DNA from: Didymodactylos carnosus
Taxonomy: Eukaryota; Rotifera; Eurotatoria; Philodinida; Philodinidae
Direction of reading: 5' to 3'
NCBI GenBank assembly: GCA_905250885.1
Contig: CAJNOQ010000522.1
Span: 1 to 48,105, forward strand
DNA: 48,105 nt
Part shown: positions 12,011 to 25,000 of the stretch, in pieces
How the letters are laid out: every line of letters starts with the position of its first letter
Numbering within the stretch: the stretch's first letter is position 1
Position numbers and translations under genes: made by a program
Notes under the pieces: model-generated
The model's input: only the letters and a program-made list of their open reading frames with translations
Database searches by the model: none
Told to the model about the DNA's origin: nothing

Positions 12011-15000
12011 TTAATATGCTGTAGTAGTTACATCATTTATTGTATTTGAAGCAATATTCATAGTATTAGAAGAAGGCATAGAGAATGGTGATGATGGTGT
12101 TAATTGATTAACAATGTTTTGAATTTCAATATTGACTATTTGTCCCTAAAATAAGAGTCGAATAGGCCACATTAGACAGTAACTTTCACAGAAAATAATC
12201 TACAATGATAATACTTACACTATAATCATCTGGTCTAGTTAATTGAATGAAGGCAAGTCCATCATAATGATAACCGGTTATCAGTGCTTTTAATACATTT
12301 CCTGATATAGAAGATTTAACGGCATTAATTTGTTCAGGCAGAAAATCATCTTGACCTAAATAAATCAGAAACTAAATAATAATTATTCTTATTCATAAAA
12401 AAAAAAAAATTAAGAGCAATCAATCGTACCATCAACTGGTAAAACACTATCAAGATAAACTTCAGCGGCTTGAAATGGAATAAACATAAAATCTTGCCTA
12501 AATGGATATAAAGAATAAATTATAGAAAATTATCAAAAAAATTTAAGTAACACTACACACCTTAATACTCTCAATGTATTTGCATGTATGTACAAATAAC
12601 CGCCATAATCAAGAAATTTAATCATTGCCATATCATCGTCACTATTATAATCTGTAATTAGTGCACGAAACCAACCAACTTGTGTTGGTGCCGCACATAT
12701 TACACCAGCTATAACAAAATTATTTTACTTCTTATAAAATGATGTTAAAATAACAATTATTAAAAACAAGTTTTTCAAATATATAAAAAAAATAACCGAA
12801 TGTATACAATTTATCAACTTACGCTGAATTGGTCTCGGCAATAAAGGTGTCATTTCTGTATGAGTATAAAATAATGACATTGAATTGTCTAATCTTACAA
12901 GTTCAGTATAAGATGGATGTTGTAATTGTTGTACAAATATATGATTACACGAGACAATACTTGTTACAATAATATCTGTCATTGTTGTATCCGATAAATA
13001 TAACTAAATAGATAAATAGAATTCAATTTTTTTTATTATCTTTTATTATTTTAAATATAAAATATTTTACTTGAGATGCTGGCGATACAACAAAACGTTC
13101 TGGTGTTCGTCGTCTCAATACAATTTTTTTATGAATTGGTTTGAAAACAATGCCTTTATAAATACTTGGAGGAAAACGTTCAGCAATTGAATTAAGAGCT
13201 TTTTCAACGTCAGCTCGACGTCCTAAAAAAGAAAAAGAAAAAGGATAAAATAATTAGTTTAATTATTTTAATAGAATTTTTTATTTTACCATGTAATGCA
13301 ACAATTTGTTTTTCCCATGAAACAGGATCATCACGAACAACAAGATCCACTTGTGTTGTTTGTCTAATATAATCAACGTGTACACCTTGTTTACCAATAA
13401 GACGTCCACAAAAATGAATAGGAAAATGAAATTCATATATAATAATTTCTTGATCTTTTGTCATTGATACCTAAATATATAAAAATCTATTTGAAATAAC
13501 AATTTTAGATTTTTTATTTTTTTAATTTTCATTTAACATGTTTGGTATTATTGAACTCATAAAGCTAACCACCTGTCTTATATCACACAACTCTCTCATT
13601 TGACAAAATAATCCTGATATAATGTTTAATCTTGAGTGATAGAAACTTTTTGTTGACATTGGTTTTACATTTTATAACAAAAATCATTGCAATTTTAATT
13701 ATTTTCAGGATTAATAAAACGTATCAAATTTTCTCTTATAAGTACGTACACATTCTCAACTAATTTTCTTTTTCTTTCACTTAACATCATTCTTAAAAAA
13801 GACAAATGTCAATAGTTCTATAAAAGTGTACTAGGATAATATATATTTTAAAATATCTATTATAGAACTTCGTCTTAGTTAGCCCGTAGAAAACTGACAA
13901 GGAATAGCAAAATAAATTAAAGGCAAAGTAACTTTTTAGAAAACGACTTTTCCCCTTTTGACATAAGACGCGTTAATTCAGTTTTCACTCTTACAAGTAG
14001 AAAAAAGAAACCATGTACTATTATTATCTGACAGAACGATGAAAAACTTATCATTTTTATGTATATTCCATGTATACTTCTTCTACGATTAATATAGAAA
14101 ATACTAAATACTGCATCACATGAGTTTAATTTATTCTATCAGTTATTCTAAATATAAACAGCACGAAGCTTCCGAATTGAGACCATTTTTTTGATAAAAT
14201 GTCTTAATTGTCTTTAAGTCTTAGTTGACATTAAACAAACATCAGAGAACGGAAAACAGAGTGAGAGTGAGCGCAAAAAAGAGGTCTCAATTCGGAAAGA
14301 GCCAAACAGCAACATCATGTCTCTTCTATTTGTCTTCTCTCTCTCATTCCAATGATTTACTTTTTGTTCAATGTTAAATGATCAAATACTACATTATGAA
14401 ATAGATATTTAAAGCGTATTGAAGAAGACAACTGCGAAAAAATTTGAACAACATAAAAATCGAATAAAAAAATCATTTATTTTATAATTCAAAAGATCTA
14501 TGTAAGAAAATTTTCAACATCTGATCGTTATTATCTTTTGGTATCTAAATGAACTCTTTTTGATTGTTCCTATCAAACGACAGTTGATATTGTCGTATAT
14601 CTTTTTTCATATATTTATCATTTTGATTGGAAAAAAAATTTTTATGAGAGAAAAGAGAAACAGTCAAGAGATATGAACTCTTTCGTCTATGTTTTTTGTT
14701 ATAATAAGTGTTTGCATCCATTATCAACAATATCTTAAACAATGATTACTTCTCTTCAATGACAAATACTTAGGATCAACATAAAAGTTATTGTTAAGAA
14801 CATTTCTCCTTACAAAATATTTTCCAAAGTTCAGTTTTCATTCAAGTGAATAATTGCCATTAAAAAACCTATAACAATACTTGTATGATGAAGAATAAAA
14901 CAGTCTGTAGAACTCTTTTTCCGATAAACGATTAGTTAAGTTAATAAAATAGATCGAAGTATTTTTGACAGTAGTAACTTCGATACAATTTTGTCTGTAA

Positions 15001-18000
15001 TTGAAAATAAACAGTTAAGATTATTCGATCCGTATTCTTCGGTATCAAATAGAGTCTACTATTTGTAGAATACTTGAATTTTTTTTCTTTCGATAAGTAC
15101 CATATGTTACATAGAGAAGCATTTTCTCTGTACAAGAAACATATTATCATCAGCTGGCCACAAATTGTCAGCTGTTCAGTATGAAGTGCATATTTCTGTT
15201 GTCTTTCTACTACTAAAAATACGGTATGAACGATTAAAAATATACAAATAATCATATGTTAAACTGCAAATATGATTAACTATAATAGATGATTTCGTTC
15301 TTTATTCTCATCAGATAAAAAACTACTATAGTATCTATCACTAGACATTTCTTATTTTATCATTTTCATCCAACTCACTAATAATCTCTTTTCAAAGTGT
15401 TATATGGTCAGCTGATTACATTTCATATATCACTGTATAGACTGAACAATACAATGTTTCAAAAGACATTATGAAATCAATGAACGTTGACTTTAGTAAC
15501 TTAAAAAAAAAGTACATTCGTGCATTTTTTGTTTTTTTCATGCTCAGAACACACACAATGAGCTGATGATAATCGTTTAAAATTGTAACTACGATTATTC
15601 GAGAAATTTTAATGGATTGTATTCAAAATACCAAGACAAAGATGAATTATCCCGCTGCTTTTGTTTTCTCTCGTTCCATTTACCTTGCAACACAATCAGA
15701 TTGCATTATATGTACTAATCGAACAATAGAGTTGAATACTTATTCACTCATTTCAATCAGATTCACTATGATTTAGTTACACAAATTCATCGTATCACCG
15801 TTGTCTGTTTTAGAAAAAACTAATTTTCCATTTGAGAAGAATGATTTCGATTAGGGATGGGAGGAGGAATTCTTCATCACTTTTTAAAAGTTATTCAGAA
15901 AGAATTTTTTTTTATTGTGTAGTGAGAACTGCTATGCATGTTGGATTTTTCAACTGAGTAATTACGGTAGAAATGGACTCCACTGTATAAGTCAGTTTTT
16001 CTTTAGCACTACAAAGTAGCAGATAATTAGTCAAGCAATTACTAATGGTTTTACCTCATTCTAAAATCATACAGGTAATCAAAGAGTTATTCTTACTGCG
16101 AATTCGTCTAACAAAGCTGTATATTCTATTTCAAAGAAGGCAGCCTCTTATCATACCTGATCATCAAAGAAATAAGTTTCATCTTGTCCATCACTGCTTA
16201 AGATTTTCGATTTATCTAGTTCATTCGATGTTGATGTATTTTGTATATTCACTTGTGGTTTCTGCTTCGTTTTTTTACACGTCGAAGTTTTAGTTGTTGT
16301 TGCCGTATTTGTATTCGATTTATTATTATTATTACTATTATTGGTATTATCGACTAGTTGTTTAGATGCGATAGTTACCGTCGATGATGTGGGTGTTGTG
16401 GCTGTAGTACCATTCATTTTAATCTGATCTTTTTTCGTTGGATGACTACTGTTGTTGGTTTTAGAATAATAATTATTCTCTTTTCCGTTTGTACACCCGT
16501 AATCATATGAATACCAATAATTGTTATAACGTGATTTATTGGTCTGTTGTTTGCCTTTCGATGCATTGACTGGGGTTGTTGTTGGAGAAAGTGAAGAAGT
16601 GGATGAAGATGAAATCCCATTATCAGTTTGTTGTGGTGGCAAATGATCAATTGTGGTTGTAACACGAGGTTTTGTTAGAGTTTTTTGTAATTGAACACTA
16701 GGAGTTTGATCAGGTTCATTATGATAACCATTTGTTAATGTGAGCTGTTGTACTGTTTCAGTAACATTTGCATCATTATTCTCAGATTTTGTTGATAACG
16801 TTTGGTTTTCTTTTTCGTCATTAGTTGTTTCATCTATAATATCTATCCATAAACGTTTTGATGTTGGAATTAATTGTGTATTAAGAATTTGTTCATCTTC
16901 TCGAGTATCGTTCGTCTTCTCATTTTCAATTAATTGTGATGAAGGTGTACTTGGTAATACTTGATCGATATTTTCATTCGTCTGATCGATAATATTTTCA
17001 AGTTCTTCATTTTCTTCATTATTATTATTAGTATCATCATTAATAGTAGTTAAACAAAAATGATCATCATCTGAACAATCAATTAAACCACTTTCAATAC
17101 TACTACTTCGTGGCATTTTATTTTCGAGTTTTGAATCCACTATATTATCATATGTAATTTTTGTACCAAATTCATCGTGTTCAATTTTAGGATATTCATT
17201 TGATGTTGTCAAAGAAGTTGATGATACAATAGTTAATTTATGTTGAAGTGATGGTGAAAATATGGTTTGAATTTCTTGATCATTAGTTTTTGGTCGAATA
17301 TCAATTATATATACATCATCCGTTTGACATTGTTGATCACATGTTTGCTTTAAATAAGATAATATTAAATCATCGGTAGAATCAGATGACAACATTGTTG
17401 CTGTTGTCGATGGATCAGTTAAAAATAATTTGGTTTTCAAGGGTAAAGATTGATCATTATTAATTGATGAAAGATATTTGTCTGTTACGGTCGAATTATT
17501 ACATGGATGAGAACAAGATCTTAAAAAGAAAAGAAAATACAAAGTTAGTCATATCGTTTTTCATGAAGGTGCACATGATATTTCATCCAAATTCAGTATC
17601 TAAGTTACAACTTGTACATGGCAGTTAAAACAAAAACAAATGACGCCTACTCTGGCAAGAAAAATAAGATAATAACAAATGAAAACAACAAAAAAAAATA
17701 ATGCAAAAAAAATCATGTAACACATTTTTATTAAATAATAAAAATAACATATAAAATTAAGCAAAATATGAATTAAAAATTCAGAGGTGATTAGTTATCG
17801 GAAAATGGCAAAACATTAATACCAAAAATACTTTAGACTAAATGATCGGGAAGTCAAAAGAATGGGAAGAAAATTTTCTTTGCATATTTTTTATTCTTTC
17901 TAAATTATAACAGCAAACCTAGCCAGTAATACATTCATTTACATATTATTCCAGGCTGTTTTCCTTCTAAGTTGCATTACACTCTGCATCAGAAAGTGAA

Positions 18001-19084
18001 AAAGAACTAAGTATACGGTTTGTTGCTGTTACAAACAAATGTTACACATTATATAACAATAATCACCGGTTAAATCTGACATATTTTGAGCAAATTAGTT
18101 ATTTTAACATATTTTGACTTTTTCGAGTTAGAAATCATACATAATAAGCCTAGTTTTTGCATTTATAAAATTATTGAATATTTTAACCATTTCAACATTA
18201 ATAAATTAGAAAAGAAAATTTTTTAAAATTTCTTCTCTTTACCGATCTAAGAGAAACTGCTTGATCGTTAAATGCCTAGATCGTATTCTAATATATAGCA
18301 GCAGCATTAATAATTCTATTTGTTACAAAATTTTTAAAACTAGGAATCAGTATACTTACAACATTTTCGAATATGAATTAGATTTTTCGTTGTCTCGCAT
18401 TTCATCATAATTATCATCCTCATTAAACTCTTCTTCAGTTTCACTATAATCGTCATGAAAAAGTTTTGAATCAGTTCTATAACATTGAAATGAATGATTT
18501 GAATCTAATGAAGTTGAAATCTGACAATTTTTTGTTATTGTTGGATGTTTAACTAATGCTGTCGGTGTACGTCTTAGACGGTTAATCGGTGAACAGGAGA
18601 AAGATTTTTTCATTGATACTTTCTTAATTTGATTATTATTGTTGTTACTTGTAAATAATAAATAACGTGCTAAATGTGGATAAACATTATTTGTTGTTTT
18701 ACATGCAGTTGTTAATATTTCTTGTGCTAAAGAATCACAATAATGTTCAACATTTGTTCCATTTATTTCGGAATTATTTTTGCTAAATGGACAACATGAA
18801 CAATGTACTGATTGTTGTTGATCTTGTTTGATAGCTGTATTTGATATGGAATGATAACCAGACGATGTTGTAGATGTTAGTGATACAGATTGATTGACAT
18901 CATTATAATTTTGTTTTAATTTTTTTTTTAATTGTTGTTGTTGATCAGATAAACAATGACAATTATTTGATGCACGTTTATTACCTAGCCAATAGCTACC
19001 GAACAATAAAGTTCCTAACGCTAAACTACAAGCACCAGCAACACCAAACGCTTTACTGGAGCTGGCTGCCGATGATGAATTCAT
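12011..19084 (-). CDS. AKAP1: A-kinase anchor protein 1 (mitochondrial anchor, KH + Tudor)
   Basis: Outer-mitochondrial-membrane scaffold that in animals tethers protein kinase A and binds RNA. Exons (minus strand, 5' to 3'): 19084-18360, 17519-16157, 13470-13290, 13222-13071, 13003-12823, 12708-12561, 12497-12430, 12355-12219, 12145-12011. All are GT-AG and in frame, giving 1029 residues. The N-terminus has a hydrophobic anchor at about residues 12-33 (GVAGACSLALGTLLFGSYWL) followed by a basic residue pair, as expected for the family. A helix near residues 117-140 containing SLAQEILTTACKTTNNVY could be the PKA RII-binding amphipathic helix (inference). Residues 242-696 are one large Ser/Thr/Asn-rich exon. 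The KH domain is at about 703-775 with the GKQG loop at 722-725. The Tudor domain is at about 815-920 with FLDYGGY and PFQAAEVYLDSV. The KH-Tudor block matches vertebrate AKAP1 order and spacing as I remember it. Confidence 0.92.
13471..16156 (-). other. AKAP1 intron 2, carrying a MITE
   Basis: A 2.7 kb intron between the long low-complexity exon and the KH exon; the remaining 3' introns are 50-115 bp. It contains the inverted MITE copy at 14164-14303. No exon, RNA gene or other repeat was recognised elsewhere in it. Confidence 0.75.
14164..14303 (-). mobile_element. hAT-like MITE, copy 2 (inverted relative to copy 1)
   Basis: A 140-bp element inside AKAP1 intron 2. Its reverse complement aligns end to end with the element at 9564-9705: GGCTCTTTCCGAATTGAG at one end and GCTTCCGAATTGAG at the other, with the shared interior CAACTAAGACTTAAAGACA. 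A perfect 8-bp direct repeat AAACAGCA flanks it (14156-14163 and 14304-14311). Different target duplications at the two copies show independent insertions rather than segmental duplication. Confidence 0.9.
17520..18359 (-). other. AKAP1 intron 1
   Basis: An 840-bp phase-2 intron with a GTAAGT donor at 18359 and an AG acceptor at 17521-17520. AT-rich; nothing else was recognised. Confidence 0.75.
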
Positions 19085-22000
19085 TATTTGATTATTAACT
19101 GTTTTTGAACGATGATGAGAGCCAACAGAGCTGAAAAAATGAACTTAAACATATCGATAAAGAATAGAAAAAATAGAGAGAAAGAGAGAAAGGGAGAGAA
19201 AATAATACTGCACGAAACGAATATGAATAGAAGAAACGGTAATTTTATCACTGTATAGGTCAACCTGGCTATAGCTACATTAGTTCAGTGTCTTTTGTTG
19301 ATAATTTATTTTACTCTCAACATCAGCTGACTAAGCAGAGGTATGAGCAACACACGCAAATTGTATATAAAAGGTTATTGATTAGTGTTTAACTAAATCA
19401 TGCATTTAACTAAATCATTAATAATTTATTGTTTCTTTGGCAGCTTGCATACACAAACAGTGAAGTTAGTATTCTGTCAGTATTCGAAAAATTAGTAACG
19501 CTAACCTACCTGTTATTAAAAATGCTGAAATATGAGGGATAAAAACGAAGCCGGAGGGATAAAAACGAATGTGATTACCCAAACTTGGTTGTTAACATTT
19601 TTTTTCACCGTTTAAAATTTTTGTTTTTGGTCAATGAAAGTTATTGGAAAAAAAGTTTATACTATCACTACGAAAAAGGTGTTTACTTTTTCTAATTTGT
19701 AAATCTACGCTACTCCTCTGGTAAAAGCAGCAGCCTGAAAGTACACGTTCTACGTTGTTCGAATCTCTATCCCTTCCTTCTCCATAGCGATCCTAGCAGA
19801 GATGCTCAAATTTGATTTTTTATGTCATGTATCCCAGAGACAGTGACAACAGAAAATTTGTTTTTAACGATCGATAGCTTGTGAGACCTGCAAAAAAAAT
19901 GTCTAGAAAGGTGTTGTATTCGATGTTTTGTTTTTTTCCTGTTACGTTTTTACAAATGGTCACTCCAGTAATCAGTGGGAGGGGGGAGGGTAAAGAGCTA
20001 TAATCGAATTTAAATTTGATGAAGCAGTTTTTGTGTAATTTATACGAGCAAATAAATTATTTATATGGCAAACTATCTGACATGCAATGATATTAAGCAG
20101 ACTGCATGCGAGACTTGAAGATTTGTCCCTCGTAAAGCTCCGTTTCTCCGAGTATCCCGTCCTTCACTTGAGAAATTCCTCTAAAATGAGGGACATCACT
20201 GATGCCCGTCATTTCAGATTAATCTGTTCCACACTGGAATTGTTACAGTTGGCAATCCTGACCATCCATCACGCAACGAATAACATCGCTTTTTTTTAAT
20301 TAGCTCTCACTTGAAACACTTGGCGTGTACGCAAGTCATTTAATCAGAAACAAATGTTGAAAAAGAAGTGTATATTATAAAGTCAAAATCATGCCAATAA
20401 AACAGATCACACAAAATTACACAGCATACGAGTTAACTTCAGTTTTGTTGAAAAGCAAGAGCACATCCTCATTCAATGTGTATACCTTCTTGATAATAAA
20501 GCGTTGGGATGAGAAACAGCAGACAGTGGAAGACGATATTTTGATTTCTGTATATGTACTCGTTTCGAAGTTACTTTCATGGTACGAGATTGTGACTACA
20601 AACAAGTTGAAATAGAAACGAAAAGAAAATTCATTGTGGAAAAATCAGAATAGTTCAGCCTTGACAATTGCATTACTCTATTCTATGATACTGTTTCCAC
20701 CGTACTTTCAAAAAGGTTCAAAGCTAAACTTTTGAGCTGAACTTTTCTGATGTTGGAAGAAAAAACACTTCTAGATCTATGGGACATATTCAAAACGACG
20801 ACTAACCTGAAAACGGCTATGCTTGAAAACAAAAAGGCGTCAACAGATTTGGTTCATAGGAAAAAATAAAAAAAATACTCACGAGCTCCACTTTTTGAAT
20901 ATTTTCGATGTATAGGATGCTTAATTTAAAACAAATCTAATTCTGAAAAAATAACAGTTACGATAAAAAATGAAAATGCGCTTGAAGATCTGTGTAAATC
21001 TGTACTACATAGTGTTTTTCATTTCTTTGTACGTGAAAGACAGACGAACAACGATGTGTAGTATTATAGTAATATTTGTTTTCGATCTTTGCCACGCCAC
21101 GAGTGATATATGACACAAAGAAATAAAAAATAAAAAATACTAGTATCGAAACATACACATTAGATAGATAGATATAAATACAAGAGTTTTTTCGCCACGT
21201 TGTATTCTCGTATATGGACAAGATGATACAAGATTCAGGGGGAGCACCTCAGAAAGGTTTTTTTTCACTCTGTATCTGATTCGGCTGAAACTTTTGAAGA
21301 ATTTAGTATATCGTATTTGTATGTATTAAAAAAAATTTTGTTTCAAAAGAGTCAATCATTCAAAAGTTATAGATGGCGTAAGGGTCAAAATGGTCAAATG
21401 TTAGAAAAACCGCTAAGTTTTTTTTGTGGTTATAGGCGCAGAGATATGGTGTCTTGAATTGGTCTAAAAATTTATATCTATCTGGGTGTCCATTGGATTT
21501 CTTATTCGTTGTCTGACGACAAATATTTTAAGATCAAAATCCTAGAAATTGCATTCGAAACTTTTACAGTATGATTTTCTCAAAGCGTCCATGGATAGAA
21601 AAAAAGTATCTCATGCGGATCTCTAATCTGCTCTGGCATGCTGACGTCGAGCATAGTGAGCATCATACTAAATAAAAAGACAATTCTCCAATGCAAAGCT
21701 GCAGCATTCCAGAAAAATGTTAATAATACCTATTTTAATTTTTATCTAAATGCTGTTCGCATCAGCATCACTTTCTAATGAGAAGAATAACTCTGCGACC
21801 TATCAGGTAATCAAAGTTGATTACAAATAGAGTGAGAAAAGTATTTAGCTCTTATAAGTCTGTTTTTTTAGAAAACTTTTAAAAATCAACTGGTAGAATG
21901 GAAATAATAGAGACTCTATAATAAAATATATTACGTCATTCATTAAGTGGAGAAACAAAATCGATTTTCTCAGATAGGGACTCTTTTTTATTTCCTTCAG

Positions 22001-25000
22001 AATATGAGGAACTGAATCTCATCCCCACATCGTAAAATTTAACCTATGGTAAAATACAATCAATTTTATACAAATAAAACCTCACGTAAACGCATTTTTA
22101 CTTGAAATAATTACCAAATAATGGCTACAAATAGCACGTGCTAATAATTAATCATATGGTAATTTTCTTTTTCTCTTACTCTATGAGTGTGTGTAAAAAC
22201 TTTATTCTACTACAATTGATGATGAATGAATGGATGTTTTTCTATGCATTTTTTCATCTATCAGAAGAAAACGAAAAATATATTTTTGTTACGTTTTTTT
22301 ACCATAATAACAATGTTTTTACATGTACAAGGTCGTGATAGTTGTTTTTTATCTTTCCTCTACAAACATTCTATGCAAAACATGGCTATTTAAGGCAATC
22401 AATTCTTCACAATAACGGAAAAAACTTTGTTTCATCAATGAGTTTATAAGTCGACTTTTTTTCAACATGAGTCTCTCAAACTTCAAATTATTTTCTTGGT
22501 TTTATCGAAGTTGAATCTTTGAAAAAAGAATATTACCTACGAATTATAACCTTTTCCACAAATCAATCAAAAGTCAAGATATTTATTACTTGCGCATTCT
22601 AATATACATAGATTTCCGATTAAGTTTGAATGCTTCAAAAGCTTTTTAGTAATCGAAGAGGGATACATACATAGAATTAGTGACATATGTATGAGATTTA
22701 AACTAGAGAATTAACTTTGACTAAGATGTTTGCACTGCAGTTATTAGTCATTCAAAAGATGCTTTACACTAAAGTGCAATCTATTTAACATGAAAAAACT
22801 GAAAAACACAGACGACCTTCATTGGTATACGTGCACTTATTTGACTGATAAGACTTTACAAGGTCTTTTTACGAATTAAATTCCGAAAACTCACACTATT
22901 AATACTTAAAAGTTAAATCTTTGTTACACAGAGAGACTTGAATTAGATGTTTAATGACGGAAGTTCCACTACGATTCAAATTTGATGTCTCTTTTTTATC
23001 AAATTAAAAAAGGCGGCTGAACGTGTTTTATTTATCAGACAACAGATGTTTGAAAATACTTTTTAACTTAGTTTAATCCAAATCCTAAAGCTTTGTAGCT
23101 TATACAGCGTCCCGCAAATTGTTCGAGAAGGTAATCTTCAATATTTTCACATTGGTCAATCCCCAGGAGCCTGTGAACAGTGTCATTTTCGAACTCGGTT
23201 AACTAACCAAGGATTTGGATTAAACTAAGTTAAAAAGTGTCGTGTGAACGTGGCTTAACCGAGTTCGAAATGACACCGTTCAGACGCTCCTGGGGATTGA
23301 CCAATGGGAAAATCACCTTCTCGAATAATTTGCGGGACGCTGTATGAGCTACAAATGCGCTTCGAACTGCATATGTGTATAAGTTATTTGACCATAACGC
23401 ATGTGTAGTAGGTGTAGCTAATCACTGATTGATCGATGTTTAATAGGGGGTCCTTAACCGAGTTCTATAAACTTGGTTAACTTCAAGTTGGCAAATTGCC
23501 AAACTGAGTGCGTCCACACAGGACAGGATTGGAAAGCTTAGGATTAAACTAAGTTAAAATGTGCCGTGTGAACGTGGCTTTAAATACGTACCAAATCTCG
23601 ATGTCTAATATGGAGAATATTGCGCTACCCTAACAATCAAAGACGTACTCAGAGGGTCAAATGTGTGATGAATTATTTATTTTCCTCGTATAAAATTTTT
23701 TTCAACTACAGTTTATTCCCTTGGTTATAAATGGCTATCAAAAATTATGAGTACGTCGTTGCTAACGATAGAAACTATTACTGTGTATGAACTTCTTCAC
23801 ACTGTACAGACCGTTTGAGTTAGATTAGACCAAAAATCGAACAATAATTATTCCATAGAAACGTATCTATTCCTTCTTCAGTGTAAGATCAAGAAACTAT
23901 CAAAAAGCATTGCGCAATTCTTACGCAATTATTCCGTCAAAAACAATTGCGAAATAATTTTTAAAAGTGAGCAAGAGAGAGAGAGTACGTGCGTCAACAT
24001 TTTTTTTATGCAGTGCGTTCTTTCGTGTTCGTCACAATTTAGGCTCTATTGCCCGAAGTTTTGTACTCCTATATTTCCTATCATCTCTGCTCCGTTGCAA
24101 TTCAGCTAGCCCAAAAGGCTGTGAAAAGCATAACGAAGAAAAGCACAGATCCTAAAAAGAGATAAAGCCAAAAACTCATTCGCAACAAATATAGAATTAA
24201 GTTTTTCGATTTATATCAAGCTATCTATGTCGATCGACCAAACCATCGATGAATCATCTCTATGCGAGAACGGTCCAGTCAATGGTCAATTGATAGAACA
24301 GAACAACAAGTAAACAGGGGTTATTGTCACTCTATGTAAAAGCAATGGTGAATAGACAATTCTAGTCGAAATTCTTTAAAAAATTGATTGCCGTGTACGT
24401 TAATCGTGTAACCTACAACGTACAGATGTCGTTCTGTTTCAAGTTCAGTTTTTAATCTTTCTTTTATCAGAGTGACCATAGCACTCCTTAAGAACCATTT
24501 CAGATAAGCAACGGCAGAGTTACGTAGAATAGTGCCCAAATGTATATGTCACAGATCTCAGCCAAACCAGCCATGATGTAAATTCAAACTTTTCTGAGTA
24601 AAAAACAGCATAGCCATCTTCGATATCAGCAACTCAGTACTCAGTAGCTCATATGTTCGTAAATACACGAGAGAAGAGCAAGAGTTGAACTTTTTACACA
24701 AATATAACTAACATTCCACTTTAATGTAAAACAATCTCAGCTCGATTGATGGTTTCGGGTTATTGAAAAAAAATAGGTGTCCATCGAAAATTGCTACTTC
24801 TGCTGTACTACGATTTTTATTCGAATAAAACCGAGTTGAAGCCTGAAACTTTCAGATCTAGTAGCACTTTAGTTGATCTATCCATTGGTCCATTTCAAAG
24901 TAGATAGAAATGTTTCAACTTAATAGAAGCCTGCTCTAAAGTTGGCAAAATATTCGTTCAGAGAGTGTATAAAGTTATCCAAGTCGACGCGTACGATCTG

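Noticed and set aside
16045-16964. Open frames on the plus strand and in another minus frame across the AKAP1 low-complexity exon
   Set aside because: They are shadows of the spliced AKAP1 frame, kept open by Thr/Asn/Gln-rich codon repeats.
19690-19790. tRNA-like stretch with GGTAAAAGCAG and GTTCGAATC resembling A and B boxes
   Set aside because: The T-stem does not pair and no matching acceptor stem is present. At most a tRNA-derived relic; not called.
21240-21660. A possible repeat element beginning near CAGGGGGAGCACCTCAGAAA
   Set aside because: The start looks like a transposon end, but no matching inverted end or target duplication was found in the window.
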